DNA of 64,000 bases. Source: Sphingobacterium sp. SGG-5. Its GTDB lineage: Bacteria; Bacteroidota; Bacteroidia; Sphingobacteriales; Sphingobacteriaceae. A program made the position numbers and the translations under genes. The notes beneath the pieces are model-generated. The model made no database searches and had not been told where the DNA came from. It saw nothing but the letters and a program-made list of their open reading frames with translations. This document shows, one piece after another, positions 54,102-63,101 of this stretch. The stretch's first letter is position 1, and each line of letters begins with the position of its first letter. The stretch spans positions 186,001-250,000 of the forward strand of contig NZ_JAAKGO010000007.1 of assembly GCF_011043525.1 (NCBI RefSeq). Reading direction: 5' to 3'.

Positions 54102-54695
54102 GTGAGTAAGATAAAGCATATATTACCATATGAAGTTTCCGATCAAGAATTGATAACGGGAATAGCACAAGGTGATAGTAGGGCTATCAATAAATTGTAT
54201 AAATTCTTCTTCCCGTCGATATCTCGTATGATTATCAACAACAACGGGTCTGACGATGAAGCAAAGGATATATTTCAGGATGCTGTGATGGTTTTATATG
54301 ACAGACTTACTCAAGGTAAATTTGAGCTAAATAGTAAGCTTAGTACTTTTTTGTATGCTGTCAGTAGACGACTGTGGTTGAAGCACCTTACCCGGAAAGG
54401 AGTAACCTCGAAAACATCGGATATATCAGATTTTGAGGATATTCTAAAAATAGAGGATGATGTCGAACGACACGAAATTATTGAGAGCAACTTTAGACAA
54501 ATGAGTTTTGCATTAGAACAGCTTGGTGAACCTTGCAAGACTTTACTACATGACTTTTATATAGTAAATATGTCTATGCAAGAAATCAAGGAAAAGTTTG
54601 GTTATACGACTACCGACAACGCAAAGACACAAAAGTACAAGTGCTTGCAGCGGCTCAAAAAACTGTTTTTTAATACAAGTAAATTAGACAAGTAG
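54102..54695 (+). CDS. ECF-type RNA polymerase sigma factor
   Basis: A 197-residue ECF sigma factor. Region 2 is visible in LYKFFFPSISRMIINNNGSDDEAKDIFQDAVMVLYDRL (pieces), and region 4 in GEPCKTLLHDFYIVNMSMQEIKEKFGYTTTDNAKTQKYKCLQRLKKLF, with the helix-turn-helix near 160-190. The start is a GTG at 54102; no ATG lies close in frame. Unlike the sigma factor at 35005-35601, it has no FecR or SusC partner. Its stop is only 2 bp before the start of a membrane protease with an anti-sigma-like N-terminus, its probable regulator. Confidence 0.9.
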   Translation: MSKIKHILPYEVSDQELITGIAQGDSRAINKLYKFFFPSISRMIINNNGSDDEAKDIFQDAVMVLYDRLTQGKFELNSKLSTFLYAVSRRLWLKHLTRKGVTSKTSDISDFEDILKIEDDVERHEIIESNFRQMSFALEQLGEPCKTLLHDFYIVNMSMQEIKEKFGYTTTDNAKTQKYKCLQRLKKLFFNTSKLDK

Positions 54696-54697
54696 TC

Positions 54698-55786
54698 ATG
54701 AGGCGACAAGATTTTTTGGATTGGGCAGACCAATACATGAGAGGGGAATTATCAAAAGAAGACCAGATTGCATTTGAAGAATATTGCAAAGAACATCCTG
54801 AAATAACTGTATTGCTAGAAGAACATACCTCGTTCTTAAAACTCTGGAAAGATACAGAGGAAAGAAAAGCACTTCGTCTTGCACTGGCTAAGGAAGGTAA
54901 AAATATTAAATCAAATTCTTCTCTTTTTTCCAGTCAGAAAATACTTTCATTGTGGAGCCGTTTACAGATTAATGCGGCTGTTGCAGCAACCGTTGCATTA
55001 GTGTCCGTATTTTCTACATTATGGTTGACAGGATATTTTACAAACATCAAGAAAGCCACGACAGATTACAGTGCTTTACGCCGAGAAATGAATTCGGTAA
55101 AGAGAAATGTAAATGAACAAAACAAGGTCATCCGGGATATTAACAATAATAAAACAAAAAACACAACACCCATACACTTTGGTGCGACAGGTTTTATGCT
55201 AACAAAAGACGGATATGTAGTAACCAACAACCATGTCATTAACGGTGCAGATTCGGTACATCTTCAAAACAGTAAGGGACAATCGTTTCGCGCGAAAATT
55301 GTGTATTCAGATGCCATCAAGGATCTGGCAATCCTCCATATTGACGATACCGGTTTTAAACCGCTCAAAAACGTGCCTTACACCTTCAAAAAGCAAAAAT
55401 CTGAACTCGGAGAGGATATCTATACAATTGGTTTTCCACGCGACGAGGCCGTATATGGTCAAGGCTATTTAAGTTCTAATACAGGATATGTCGGCGATAC
55501 TATAGCCTATCAGATTTCTATACCGGTCAATCCAGGGAATAGTGGTGGCCCCGTATTGGATAACCAAGGGAATATTATCGGAATAATATCGGGTAAACAA
55601 AAAGGTATCGATGGGGCAGCCTTCGCTATTAAAACAAAAGAATTAATAGAAACCTTGAATCGGATACCTGCCGACTCCCTGAAAGGAAATATTGTATTGA
55701 ATAATAAAAATACGTTAGCTAACCTGCCTCGGACAGAGCAAATCAAGAAATTACAAGATTATATCTATATTGTCAAAGTATTTTAA
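54698..55786 (+). CDS. Membrane-anchored trypsin/HtrA-like protease with anti-sigma-like N-terminal segment
   Basis: A 362-residue protein with three parts. Residues 1-60 (WADQYMRGELSKEDQIAFEEYCKEHPEI in part) resemble the N-terminal helical segment of Bacteroidota anti-sigma factors but lack the HxxxCxxC zinc site. Residues ~92-113 are a transmembrane helix, followed by a short coiled coil (~124-150). Residues ~158-325 are an S1C trypsin-like domain with the triad H179 (TNNHV), D209 (IKDLAIL) and S282 (NPGNSGGP). No PDZ domain follows. Topology puts the protease outside and the N-terminus inside, beside the co-transcribed sigma factor. The regulatory role is inference; the protease assignment is secure. 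Confidence 0.88.
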   Translation: MRRQDFLDWADQYMRGELSKEDQIAFEEYCKEHPEITVLLEEHTSFLKLWKDTEERKALRLALAKEGKNIKSNSSLFSSQKILSLWSRLQINAAVAATVALVSVFSTLWLTGYFTNIKKATTDYSALRREMNSVKRNVNEQNKVIRDINNNKTKNTTPIHFGATGFMLTKDGYVVTNNHVINGADSVHLQNSKGQSFRAKIVYSDAIKDLAILHIDDTGFKPLKNVPYTFKKQKSELGEDIYTIGFPRDEAVYGQGYLSSNTGYVGDTIAYQISIPVNPGNSGGPVLDNQGNIIGIISGKQKGIDGAAFAIKTKELIETLNRIPADSLKGNIVLNNKNTLANLPRTEQIKKLQDYIYIVKVF

Positions 55787-55871
55787 TGGATACTTTCTCT
55801 TTTTCAGGTTGGCCTATGTAAAAGATAGGCTTTGATAATCAGAAAATTAATCATTAACTTTAGGCAATCTT

Positions 55872-56075
55872 ATGCGGACCTTTTGGATATATTTTTTTAT
55901 CTTTTTGTGTTTGTCGGTCTTGACACAAGCTTTCCTTTATCTTTTTGGCACAGATCAATACAACTTAGACTTCCTACACGGGCTAGGCCAAATAGTTATT
56001 ATCACATTGATAGCTCTAATTGCCTCTTATACCCTACGAAAAAAGAAAAACGAATATAAAGAGAAAGCCAACTAA
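55872..56075 (+). CDS. Small two-helix membrane protein
   Basis: A 67-residue protein with two hydrophobic helices (WIYFFIFLCLSVLTQAFLYLF and GQIVIITLIALIASYTL) and a lysine-rich C-terminal tail, giving an N-in/C-in hairpin. It begins with an ATG 86 bp after the protease stop, and its stop lies inside a terminator-like hairpin. No family is recognised; it could be part of the protease operon. The good hydropathy pattern and the terminator support a real gene. Confidence 0.55.
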   Translation: MRTFWIYFFIFLCLSVLTQAFLYLFGTDQYNLDFLHGLGQIVIITLIALIASYTLRKKKNEYKEKAN

Positions 56076-56090
56076 ACAGCTGGCTTTTCT
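56062..56090. terminator. Hairpin overlapping the end of the small membrane gene
   Basis: AAAGCCAACT and AGCTGGCTTT pair with one mismatch around AAAC, followed on the plus strand by TCTATTAAAT. It covers the stop codon at 56073-56075 and probably serves both this gene and the convergent peroxiredoxin gene. Confidence 0.6.
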
Positions 56091-56114
56091 ATTAAATAAT
56101 ACAGTCTAAATACC

Positions 56115-56750
56115 TTAATTATTTGGCTGTGGGGTAGTACGTAAATAGGACTTGATCTCTTTAAATCCTTTTGGAAATTTTGCAGGAATATCCGCTGTTG
56201 GAATAGCCGTCGATATAATAACGTCCTCTCCCTGATTCCAGTCTGCTGGAGTAGCAACAGAATAATCAGCTGTCAATTGCAATGAATCAATTACACGCAA
56301 AATCTCATTAAAATTACGTCCTGTTGATGCTGGATAGGTCAGTGTAAGTTTAATTTTCTTATCTGGCCCTATCACAAACACCGATCTTACCGTTGCTGTG
56401 GCTGACGCATTGGGATGAATCATATCGTACAACTGTGCAACCTTACGGTCTTCATCTGCTATGATCGGAAATTCGACATTTGTATTTTGCGTTTCATTAA
56501 TGTCTTTTATCCAATCTAAGTGATCGGGAACACTATCAACACTTAACGCCAATACTTTAACGTTACGCTTTTCAAATTCCGATTTTAATTGTGCTGTACG
56601 CCCCAATTCCGTTGTACAAACGGGTGTAAAATCTGATGGGTGCGAGTATAAAACTGCCCAGCTACCATCAATAAAGTCATAGAAATCAATGTCCCCTACC
56701 GAGGTCTTGGCCTGAAAATTTGGCGCATCATCGCCTAATCTTAAACTCAT
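56115..56750 (-). CDS. 1-Cys peroxiredoxin (Prx6 type)
   Basis: A 211-residue thiol peroxidase that reduces hydrogen peroxide and organic hydroperoxides. The peroxidatic cysteine is C45 in HPSDFTPVCTTELG. There is no resolving cysteine, and the C-terminal extension (VATPADWNQGEDVIISTAIP, then FPKGFKEIKSYLR) is diagnostic of the Prx6 subfamily. It starts at the ATG at 56750. It has its own promoter with a palindrome over the -7 element, and it is convergent with the small membrane gene. Confidence 0.96.
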   Translation of the reverse strand: MSLRLGDDAPNFQAKTSVGDIDFYDFIDGSWAVLYSHPSDFTPVCTTELGRTAQLKSEFEKRNVKVLALSVDSVPDHLDWIKDINETQNTNVEFPIIADEDRKVAQLYDMIHPNASATATVRSVFVIGPDKKIKLTLTYPASTGRNFNEILRVIDSLQLTADYSVATPADWNQGEDVIISTAIPTADIPAKFPKGFKEIKSYLRTTPQPNN

Positions 56751-56784
56751 ATCGTTAATGATTAATGTTAAAAAATATATTAGT

Positions 56785-56819
56785 CTACAAATGTAGTAGA
56801 TTAAATTTTATATATCAAA
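56785..56819 (-). promoter_or_regulatory. Peroxiredoxin promoter with overlapping palindrome
   Basis: On the minus strand, TTTG (56819-56816) and TACATTTG (56795-56788) match the Bacteroidota -33 and -7 elements with a 20-bp spacer. CTACAAATGTAG (56785-56796), a perfect palindrome with 5-bp arms, covers the -7 element and could be an operator for a redox regulator. Confidence 0.65.
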
Positions 56820-56897
56820 TTATACAATATTTTTTAATTATTCTATGACATATCCCCTTGGGCGACTGTGTTACTCATGATTAAGAGAATTATATTT

Positions 56898-57290
56898 CTA
56901 AAATTTCAGTTCGTTATCAATCTTTGCTAAAAACCCATAATCCTCAAATGAGAAGCTCCCACTTTGACGCATATTAAGCTCAAACAGAAATTTTGCTTTT
57001 TTCAAAAGGCCGCGATCATCAGATAGCAATCCATCGTACATAAAAAGCTGTGCCAATGGGCGAATTTGCTCAGGTTCGAGCGTAGATATAAAAAGTTCGA
57101 GCTCACCATTATCTAATCCAATCAAGTAGGATCTATCTTGTCGGAAGTACTCTTTGTACCCACTCTCTATATCTATTGGTGTGGACTCTTCTTCTAAACT
57201 GCCCTCCCACTTATCTACCAAGAGACGGAGGAACTTCCCCATCTCGTTGATCCAATTCAAGATTGTATCTTTCTCGTAACGAATGCCCAT
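56898..57290 (-). CDS. Protein of unknown function downstream of proA
   Basis: A 130-residue soluble protein beginning MGIRYEKDTILNWINEMGKF. It is rich in helices with acidic stretches (EEESTPIDIESGYKEYF, PEQIRPLAQLFMYDGLL). No signal peptide, membrane helix or known catalytic motif. The start lies 3 bp after the proA stop, so it is the third gene of a proB-proA operon. The C-terminal part (KKAKFLFELNMRQSGSFSFEDYGFLAKI) looks like TPR-type helices. I do not recognise a family. Confidence 0.75.
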   Translation of the reverse strand: MGIRYEKDTILNWINEMGKFLRLLVDKWEGSLEEESTPIDIESGYKEYFRQDRSYLIGLDNGELELFISTLEPEQIRPLAQLFMYDGLLSDDRGLLKKAKFLFELNMRQSGSFSFEDYGFLAKIDNELKF

Positions 57291-57293
57291 ATT

Positions 57294-58541
57294 CTACCTC
57301 ACCTGTCCATCTCCAGTTACAAACCACTTCTCCGTCACCAGCTTTTCCAATGCAAAAGGACCCCGTGCATGTAACTTCTGCGTCGAAATACCTATTTCTG
57401 CCCCTAAACCAAATTCTCCGCCATCTGTAAAACGGGTGGAAGCGTTGGAATATACTGCTGCCGCATCTACCGCGTTCATGAAATCCGCAATATGTACCGG
57501 ATCGTTAGACACAATACACTCCGAATGCTTCGAAGAATAAGTTGCAATATGCTCCAATGCATCCGCTAATCCATCAACCGTTTTGATAGAACATTTTAGA
57601 TCTAAAAACTCTTTACCAAAATCCGATTCCTTTGCCTGATTAAGGAAAGGATAGCCGAGCTGTGCCAATAGACCATATAGTTCAGCTGAAGCATAGACCT
57701 CCACTTTAGCTTCCTCAAAATGCGGCAGCAATTTAGGTATGAAAGCATCGGCAACCGCAGCGTCAACCAGCACCGTATCCAAAGCATTACATACCGAAGG
57801 CCTAGAAATTTTGGCATTGGCAACAATCTTTGCTGCTTTATCCAAATCTGCCGTTTCGTCGACATAGGTATGACATACACCAGCGCCGGTTTCGATTACA
57901 GGCACCTTCGCATTATCACGCACAAAGTCTATTAATGATTGCGAACCACGGGGAATGATAATATCGACAAAATCTGTAGCCGTCAGCAATTCCTGAACAA
58001 ACTCGCGGTCTGTGGGAAGAAGCTGTACAATATTTGGATCTATAGAAAAAGAAGTAAAAGCATCCCTGATCATGTCAACCAAATAAGAATTAGTAAACCA
58101 TGCATCCGATCCTCCTCTCAACAAACAAACATTTCCCGACTGTAGACATAATGCTGCAACATCTACCGTAACATTCGGACGAGACTCGTAGATAACGCCT
58201 ACAACACCCAATGCAACTGTCTTTTTCTCAATCTTCAATCCATTATCCAAAATCTTTGAACTCAGTATCTGACCGGTAGGGTCTTCCAGGTTAGCAACAT
58301 CAATAATACTTTGTGCAAGCCCGTTTATTCTTTCATCGGTCAGTTTAAGTCGGTCAAATTTTGGATCTGTAGGGTCCATCCTTTCCAAATCCTTTTTGTT
58401 TTCCTGGATAATAGTTTCTTTGTGATCGAGTAGTCCCTTCGCTATTTTATTCAGGATATTTTTCTTATCCTCCCGGGATAGCATGCGGACGGCTTGTTTT
58501 GCCTTCCGCGCATTTAACAATTGTGACTGGATATTTTGCAT
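57294..58541 (-). CDS. proA: Glutamate-5-semialdehyde dehydrogenase
   Basis: A 415-residue enzyme that reduces gamma-glutamyl phosphate to glutamate-5-semialdehyde with NADPH, the second step of proline synthesis. Family motifs are GVVGVIYESRPNVTVDVAALCLQSGN (split), LLRGGSDA, VIETGAGVCHTYVD, and the active-site cysteine in SRPSVCNALDT. The ATG at 58541 (MQNIQSQLLNARK) gives the usual length; the frame opens earlier at a TTG (58562). It is 33 bp downstream of proB. Confidence 0.96.
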   Translation of the reverse strand: MQNIQSQLLNARKAKQAVRMLSREDKKNILNKIAKGLLDHKETIIQENKKDLERMDPTDPKFDRLKLTDERINGLAQSIIDVANLEDPTGQILSSKILDNGLKIEKKTVALGVVGVIYESRPNVTVDVAALCLQSGNVCLLRGGSDAWFTNSYLVDMIRDAFTSFSIDPNIVQLLPTDREFVQELLTATDFVDIIIPRGSQSLIDFVRDNAKVPVIETGAGVCHTYVDETADLDKAAKIVANAKISRPSVCNALDTVLVDAAVADAFIPKLLPHFEEAKVEVYASAELYGLLAQLGYPFLNQAKESDFGKEFLDLKCSIKTVDGLADALEHIATYSSKHSECIVSNDPVHIADFMNAVDAAAVYSNASTRFTDGGEFGLGAEIGISTQKLHARGPFALEKLVTEKWFVTGDGQVR

Positions 58542-58574
58542 GGTATTAATAAGTTCTTCCAAATTTATTTACAT

Positions 58575-59606
58575 TCATAGCAACACGATATCATCCGCAT
58601 GCGCTATTTCTACATTTTTTGTTTTATGGCCATTTTTTAATAGGGCAGAATCAACTTTTGACTTCGCAACCGCCTGTATAATGCCGTCTTCGTCAGCAAT
58701 GTGAAACACCTCACCGACTTCAAACCCTTCAACGACCTGCGCGATACCGACTGCCAACAGGCTCTTCCTTCTTCTTAAAGCATCAATGGCACCTTTATCT
58801 ACTTCTACCAACCCCGTAATCAAACTTCCACTGGCCAACCATTTTTGGCGAGATGAAACTTTCTTCTTTTGCGCCAAACAAACAGTTCCCGTCTCACCGT
58901 TCAAAGCTTTCAAAATACCATTTTCCGTTTGCATACTAAAAATGACTACTTTTATTCCCATCTGCGTAGCCAACCGAGCAAAATTCAATTTCGATATCAT
59001 TCCCCCTAATCCTGCAGTAGATTTTTCCTTTCGGGCTAGTGACAATGTTGATTTATCAATTTCTTTGATTTCTGCTATCACTTCACCTTTTTCATCCAAT
59101 ACACCCGGGACAGAGGTGCATAAAAGTAATTGTTCCGCACCAAAACCTACAGCAATTAAAGTTGCTAACTCATCGTTATCTGAGAATTTTAACTCTTTGT
59201 TACTTACCACATCGTTTTCATTTGCAATTGGAATGACATTATTTTTCCACAGCGTTTCATACGTGCTTTTCAACTGCAAAAATTGACCTCTATTTGAAAA
59301 ATGATGTCGTTCACATAAGCTCTGTGCAAGTGCAATCCCGAACGGCTTAAAATATGTTGCATATTTACGCACCAACAATGGATTCCCAATAGCTGCCGCA
59401 GCCTTACGTTCAGCCAATGTTCCCTTGTATTTGGGAATATATTTTTTACCTGCCGCTACTGCACCGGAGGAAACTAAAACAATATTATAATTCGATTGTA
59501 ATATAGAAGTCTGACGGGCGATTTCCAGTATGATGCGTTCATCAATTTCTCCTTGCGAGGTAACAGATGCCGAGCCGAATTTGATAACAAGAACTGGTTT
59601 TTTCAT
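58575..59606 (-). CDS. proB: Glutamate 5-kinase
   Basis: A 343-residue enzyme that phosphorylates glutamate at the start of proline synthesis and is usually feedback-inhibited by proline. The amino-acid kinase domain (1-250) shows VLVIKFGSASVT, VSSGAVAAGKKYI, ANENDVVSN, DNDELATLIAVGF and GLGGMISKLNFA. The C-terminal ~80 residues are a PUA domain (VDKGAIDALRRRKSLLAVGI, FEVGEVFHI). The ATG at 59606 (MKKPVLVIKFGSA) is preferred over extension to 59642. It heads the proB-proA operon. Confidence 0.95.
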   Translation of the reverse strand: MKKPVLVIKFGSASVTSQGEIDERIILEIARQTSILQSNYNIVLVSSGAVAAGKKYIPKYKGTLAERKAAAAIGNPLLVRKYATYFKPFGIALAQSLCERHHFSNRGQFLQLKSTYETLWKNNVIPIANENDVVSNKELKFSDNDELATLIAVGFGAEQLLLCTSVPGVLDEKGEVIAEIKEIDKSTLSLARKEKSTAGLGGMISKLNFARLATQMGIKVVIFSMQTENGILKALNGETGTVCLAQKKKVSSRQKWLASGSLITGLVEVDKGAIDALRRRKSLLAVGIAQVVEGFEVGEVFHIADEDGIIQAVAKSKVDSALLKNGHKTKNVEIAHADDIVLL

Positions 59607-59768
59607 CGTAATTATTATTTCTTCATGCGATGAAGCTTGCAAGAATTAGTTATTTTTCTTTTATGGCATTCATGCAGGTTTCAATTTAAAATTTAACAAA
59701 GAGAAATTTCACACTTTTAATAACGTAAAAATAGGCAATGTTATCAATAAAATAAAATTCTACCCGTT

Positions 59769-60212
59769 ATGAAAGCGATACATCTAATCCCATTATGGAC
59801 ATTTGGCATTTTCACCTTTGGATGCCAATCTACGAATACGACCTCTTCCGCAACTGCGGATACGCTAATGACCTCGACGGCTGTCGGCAGCGACACTGAT
59901 TCGCTGGGTTGTAAAGGATCAGCCGGATATATCTGGTCTCAAATCAAAAAGACGTGTATCCGGCCCTGGGAAGAGGGAATCGAACTTCGCGTTATGAACA
60001 CCTCGTCGTCGTTTCAGACCGCGGCTTATGTTGTTGTGGATTCCATCCAAAGAGAAGCTGAGGTATTTATGGCAGAAGATCAAAACAGCATTCTCCTAAA
60101 ACAAATGTCAGCTCAGAATTATTCCAATGGAAATTTCAATCTGACAAAAGAGGATCATTGCTGGACGCTGAGTCTCAACGACACAAAGCTTTATCAAGAA
60201 CCTATTATGTAG
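59769..60212 (+). CDS. Small lipoprotein of unknown function
   Basis: A 147-residue lipoprotein with its lipobox ending at C19 (FTFGC), then a Ser/Thr-rich linker. A conserved-looking core reads CKGSAGYIWSQIKKTCIRPW (about 53-72) with two cysteines likely to be disulfide-bonded. The remainder looks like a small beta domain. Similar CxGSAGYxWSxxxxxCIR proteins occur widely in Bacteroidota without assigned function. It stands alone, convergent with uvrB (10 bp between stops). Confidence 0.8.
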   Translation: MKAIHLIPLWTFGIFTFGCQSTNTTSSATADTLMTSTAVGSDTDSLGCKGSAGYIWSQIKKTCIRPWEEGIELRVMNTSSSFQTAAYVVVDSIQREAEVFMAEDQNSILLKQMSAQNYSNGNFNLTKEDHCWTLSLNDTKLYQEPIM

Positions 60213-60222
60213 CTCCCGTTTA

Positions 60223-62250
60223 CTAGAAGCGTTCCTTATAAGCTTTTTCCAACGAGAACATTTCGTCCCGAAGTTTTGCAGCTTCCAGGAAATCCATGTC
60301 TTTGGAGGCTTTCTCCATTTTCTTCCGCACCGTATCGATTGCTCTTTTTAACTCTTTCTCACTCATATATTCAATGAGTGGGTCGGCGGCAATAGAGGTT
60401 GTCGGATCCGGTTCTACATACATTTTTGCTTCTCCCGGTCTGTAGTCCGCAACGGCCGTCTGTTCTAATATCTCTTCACGTGTTTTCCCTACGGTACGAG
60501 GTGTAATACCATGCTCCTCATTATATGCAAGTTGTTTCTCCCGTCTTCTGTTGGTTTCGTCTATCGTCACACGCATACTATCCGTCATCTTATCGGCATA
60601 CATAATAACGCGTCCTTTATCGTTCCGTGCAGCACGACCGATAGTCTGTATAAGAGAACGTTCTGACCGCAAAAAACCTTCTTTATCGGCATCCAGAATG
60701 GCTACCAAAGTCACTTCCGGCAAATCGAGGCCCTCCCTCAGCAAGTTGACCCCCACCAATACATCAAATTCCCCTAGCCGGAGACCACGCAAAATATCGA
60801 CACGTTCTAAAGTCTTCACCTCCGAATGGATATATCGGACTTTGATATTTAGACGACTCATATATTTGGTCAATTCCTCTGCCATTCTCTTCGTCAGCGT
60901 CGTAGCTAATATACGCCCACCTCCCTTTATGGCTATCTCAACCTCTTCCAGAAAGTCGTCTACCTGATTTATCGCAGGACGCACTTCAATCACGGGATCT
61001 AACAGGCCGGTCGGACGGATGACTTGTTCGACGACGACCCCTTCGGTTTGTTGCAGTTCATAATCTCCCGGCGTTGCGGATACATATATGGTTTGATTGG
61101 TCAAAGATTCAAATTCAGGGAAATTCAATGGTCTATTATCCAATGCTGCTGGCAAGCGAAACCCATGCTCTACTAATGATATTTTCCGTGATCTGTCTCC
61201 CCCATACATCGCCCGTAGTTGAGGTAAAGTCACATGACTTTCATCAATGACAAGCAGATAATCATCTGGAAAATAATCCAACAAACAGAAAGGCCGCATT
61301 CCCGGACTCCGGCCATCAAAAAAACGGGAATAGTTTTCGATCCCGGAACAGTATCCCAGTTCGCGCATCATTTCCAGATCGTAGTTAACACGCTCTTCCA
61401 GCCTTTTAGCCTCCAACAACTTACCTTCCTCCTCCAACTGTACTTTTCGTTGTACAAGCTCATCCTGAATCGCCCATATAGACTGTGTAAACTTTTCTTT
61501 AGGTGTTACAAAGAGATTGGCAGGAAACAGTGACAAAGCCTCATGCTTGAGAATAGTCTTACCCGTCATCGGATCTATTTCACTCAATTCATCGATTTCG
61601 TCTCCAAAAAACGAGATCCTATATGCATTATCTAAATATGCCGGATAAATATCCACCGTATCACCTTTGACACGAAAAGTGCCACGCTTGAAATCCGAAG
61701 TGGTCCGTGCATACAAAATTTCTACTAGACGATGTAAAAAAGCATTGCGGGAAATGACCGTACCTACGCCAAACCGAAAGATAGAACGTGAGAAATCTTC
61801 TGGATTTCCCATACCATAGATACAAGACACGGAGGATACAACGATAACGTCTCGCCTGCCGGACATCAACGCCGAGGTAGTGGCTAATCTTAATTTTTCA
61901 ATCTCATCGTTTATCGCAAGGTCTTTCTCTATATATGTATTCGACGACGCAATAAAAGCCTCCGGCTGGTAATAGTCGTAATAGGACACAAAATAATTGA
62001 CTGCATTATTTGGAAAAAACTGTTTAAACTCACCATATAGTTGCGCCGCTAATGTTTTGTTGTGGCTCAAAACCAATGTTGGTTTCTGTGTCTGCTGAAT
62101 AACATTAGCAATGGTAAAGGTCTTTCCCGATCCTGTAACGCCTAATAGTGTCTGATACTGTTCACCCTGACGAATACCTGCGACCAACTCCGTTATAGCT
62201 TGGGGTTGGTCTCCGGTGGGTTTATATTCTGAAGTAAGTTGAAATTCCAT
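60223..62250 (-). CDS. uvrB: Excinuclease ABC subunit B
   Basis: A 675-residue helicase-like core of nucleotide excision repair. It loads from UvrA at damage and recruits UvrC. Walker A is GVTGSGKTFT, the damage-probing beta-hairpin is YYDYYQPEAFI, and the DEAD-box equivalent is LLVIDESHVTLPQ. The helicase C-terminal motif is SLIQTIGRAARN, and the UVR motif for UvrC binding is at the C-terminus (MDFLEAAKLRDEMFSLEK). The ATG at 62250 (MEFQLTSEYKPTGDQP) is the standard start; the longer open frame upstream is not. Confidence 0.97.
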   Translation of the reverse strand: MEFQLTSEYKPTGDQPQAITELVAGIRQGEQYQTLLGVTGSGKTFTIANVIQQTQKPTLVLSHNKTLAAQLYGEFKQFFPNNAVNYFVSYYDYYQPEAFIASSNTYIEKDLAINDEIEKLRLATTSALMSGRRDVIVVSSVSCIYGMGNPEDFSRSIFRFGVGTVISRNAFLHRLVEILYARTTSDFKRGTFRVKGDTVDIYPAYLDNAYRISFFGDEIDELSEIDPMTGKTILKHEALSLFPANLFVTPKEKFTQSIWAIQDELVQRKVQLEEEGKLLEAKRLEERVNYDLEMMRELGYCSGIENYSRFFDGRSPGMRPFCLLDYFPDDYLLVIDESHVTLPQLRAMYGGDRSRKISLVEHGFRLPAALDNRPLNFPEFESLTNQTIYVSATPGDYELQQTEGVVVEQVIRPTGLLDPVIEVRPAINQVDDFLEEVEIAIKGGGRILATTLTKRMAEELTKYMSRLNIKVRYIHSEVKTLERVDILRGLRLGEFDVLVGVNLLREGLDLPEVTLVAILDADKEGFLRSERSLIQTIGRAARNDKGRVIMYADKMTDSMRVTIDETNRRREKQLAYNEEHGITPRTVGKTREEILEQTAVADYRPGEAKMYVEPDPTTSIAADPLIEYMSEKELKRAIDTVRKKMEKASKDMDFLEAAKLRDEMFSLEKAYKERF

Positions 62251-62329
62251 GAAGCTCCCGCAAAAGGATAAAGTTACTATTTTTTGTGATATTTTTTTAG
62301 TAAATTGGGGGTAACAAAATCTATAAAAG

Positions 62330-62974
62330 ATGATTACTATACTCTCCAAGCAAAATTCCGTTGTCAATGATTTTATCGCAGAATTGCGTGATGTGAATAT
62401 CCAAAAGGACAGACTTAGATTTCGTAGAAACTTAGAAAGAGTAGGGGCGGCTATGGCTTATGAAATCAGCAAAACATTGGGTTTTGCTAAAAAAGATATT
62501 GAAACACCCTTGGGCATAGCATCAATGAGCACCTTGGAGGAACAACCTATATTAGTCACTATTATCCGCTCGGGGCTACCTTTTCATCAAGGTTTTTTGA
62601 ATGTATTCGATCGTGCCGACAGCGGATTTATAGCAGCTTTTAGACACACAAAAAAAAGTGGGGAATTTGAGATCCGCAAAAAGTATAGTAACATCCCACC
62701 ATTAGACGAAAAAACGGTCATCATCAGCGACCCATTAATTGCTACAGGTAAAAGTTTGGTTCTCACATGTAAGGAAATACTTAGTGAATATAACATCAGA
62801 GAACTCCATATTGCCTCCATTATAGCTACCGAAGAAGGGATGCAGCATATCCGGGCGTATATCCCCGAAGCACATATATGGACAGGCGATGTTGACAATG
62901 AATTGACCAGTAAATCCTTTATTGTCCCTGGACTTGGTGATGCGGGCGACCTTGCTTTTGGGAATAAGGAGTAA
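62330..62974 (+). CDS. upp: Uracil phosphoribosyltransferase
   Basis: A 214-residue salvage enzyme that converts uracil and PRPP to UMP. The PRPP-binding motif is VIISDPLIATGKS, and the uracil-binding C-terminal segment is IWTGDVDNELTSKSFIVPGLGDAGDLAFGN, present in full (split here: WTGDVDNEL, PGLGDAGDLAFG). It starts at the ATG at 62330, 79 bp from the divergent uvrB start. The 127 bp downstream to the YkuK-like gene contains no recognisable feature. Confidence 0.95.
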   Translation: MITILSKQNSVVNDFIAELRDVNIQKDRLRFRRNLERVGAAMAYEISKTLGFAKKDIETPLGIASMSTLEEQPILVTIIRSGLPFHQGFLNVFDRADSGFIAAFRHTKKSGEFEIRKKYSNIPPLDEKTVIISDPLIATGKSLVLTCKEILSEYNIRELHIASIIATEEGMQHIRAYIPEAHIWTGDVDNELTSKSFIVPGLGDAGDLAFGNKE

Positions 62975-63101
62975 TGAATATCGAATAAGGGAAAGAAAGG
63001 CAGATCGGTGAGGAGAAAACAGGAAATTATTAAAAACATAAAACGAAATTAACAGAAAATGAACATTATAACACGAAATTCAATTAAAAATCAAATGAAT
63101 T

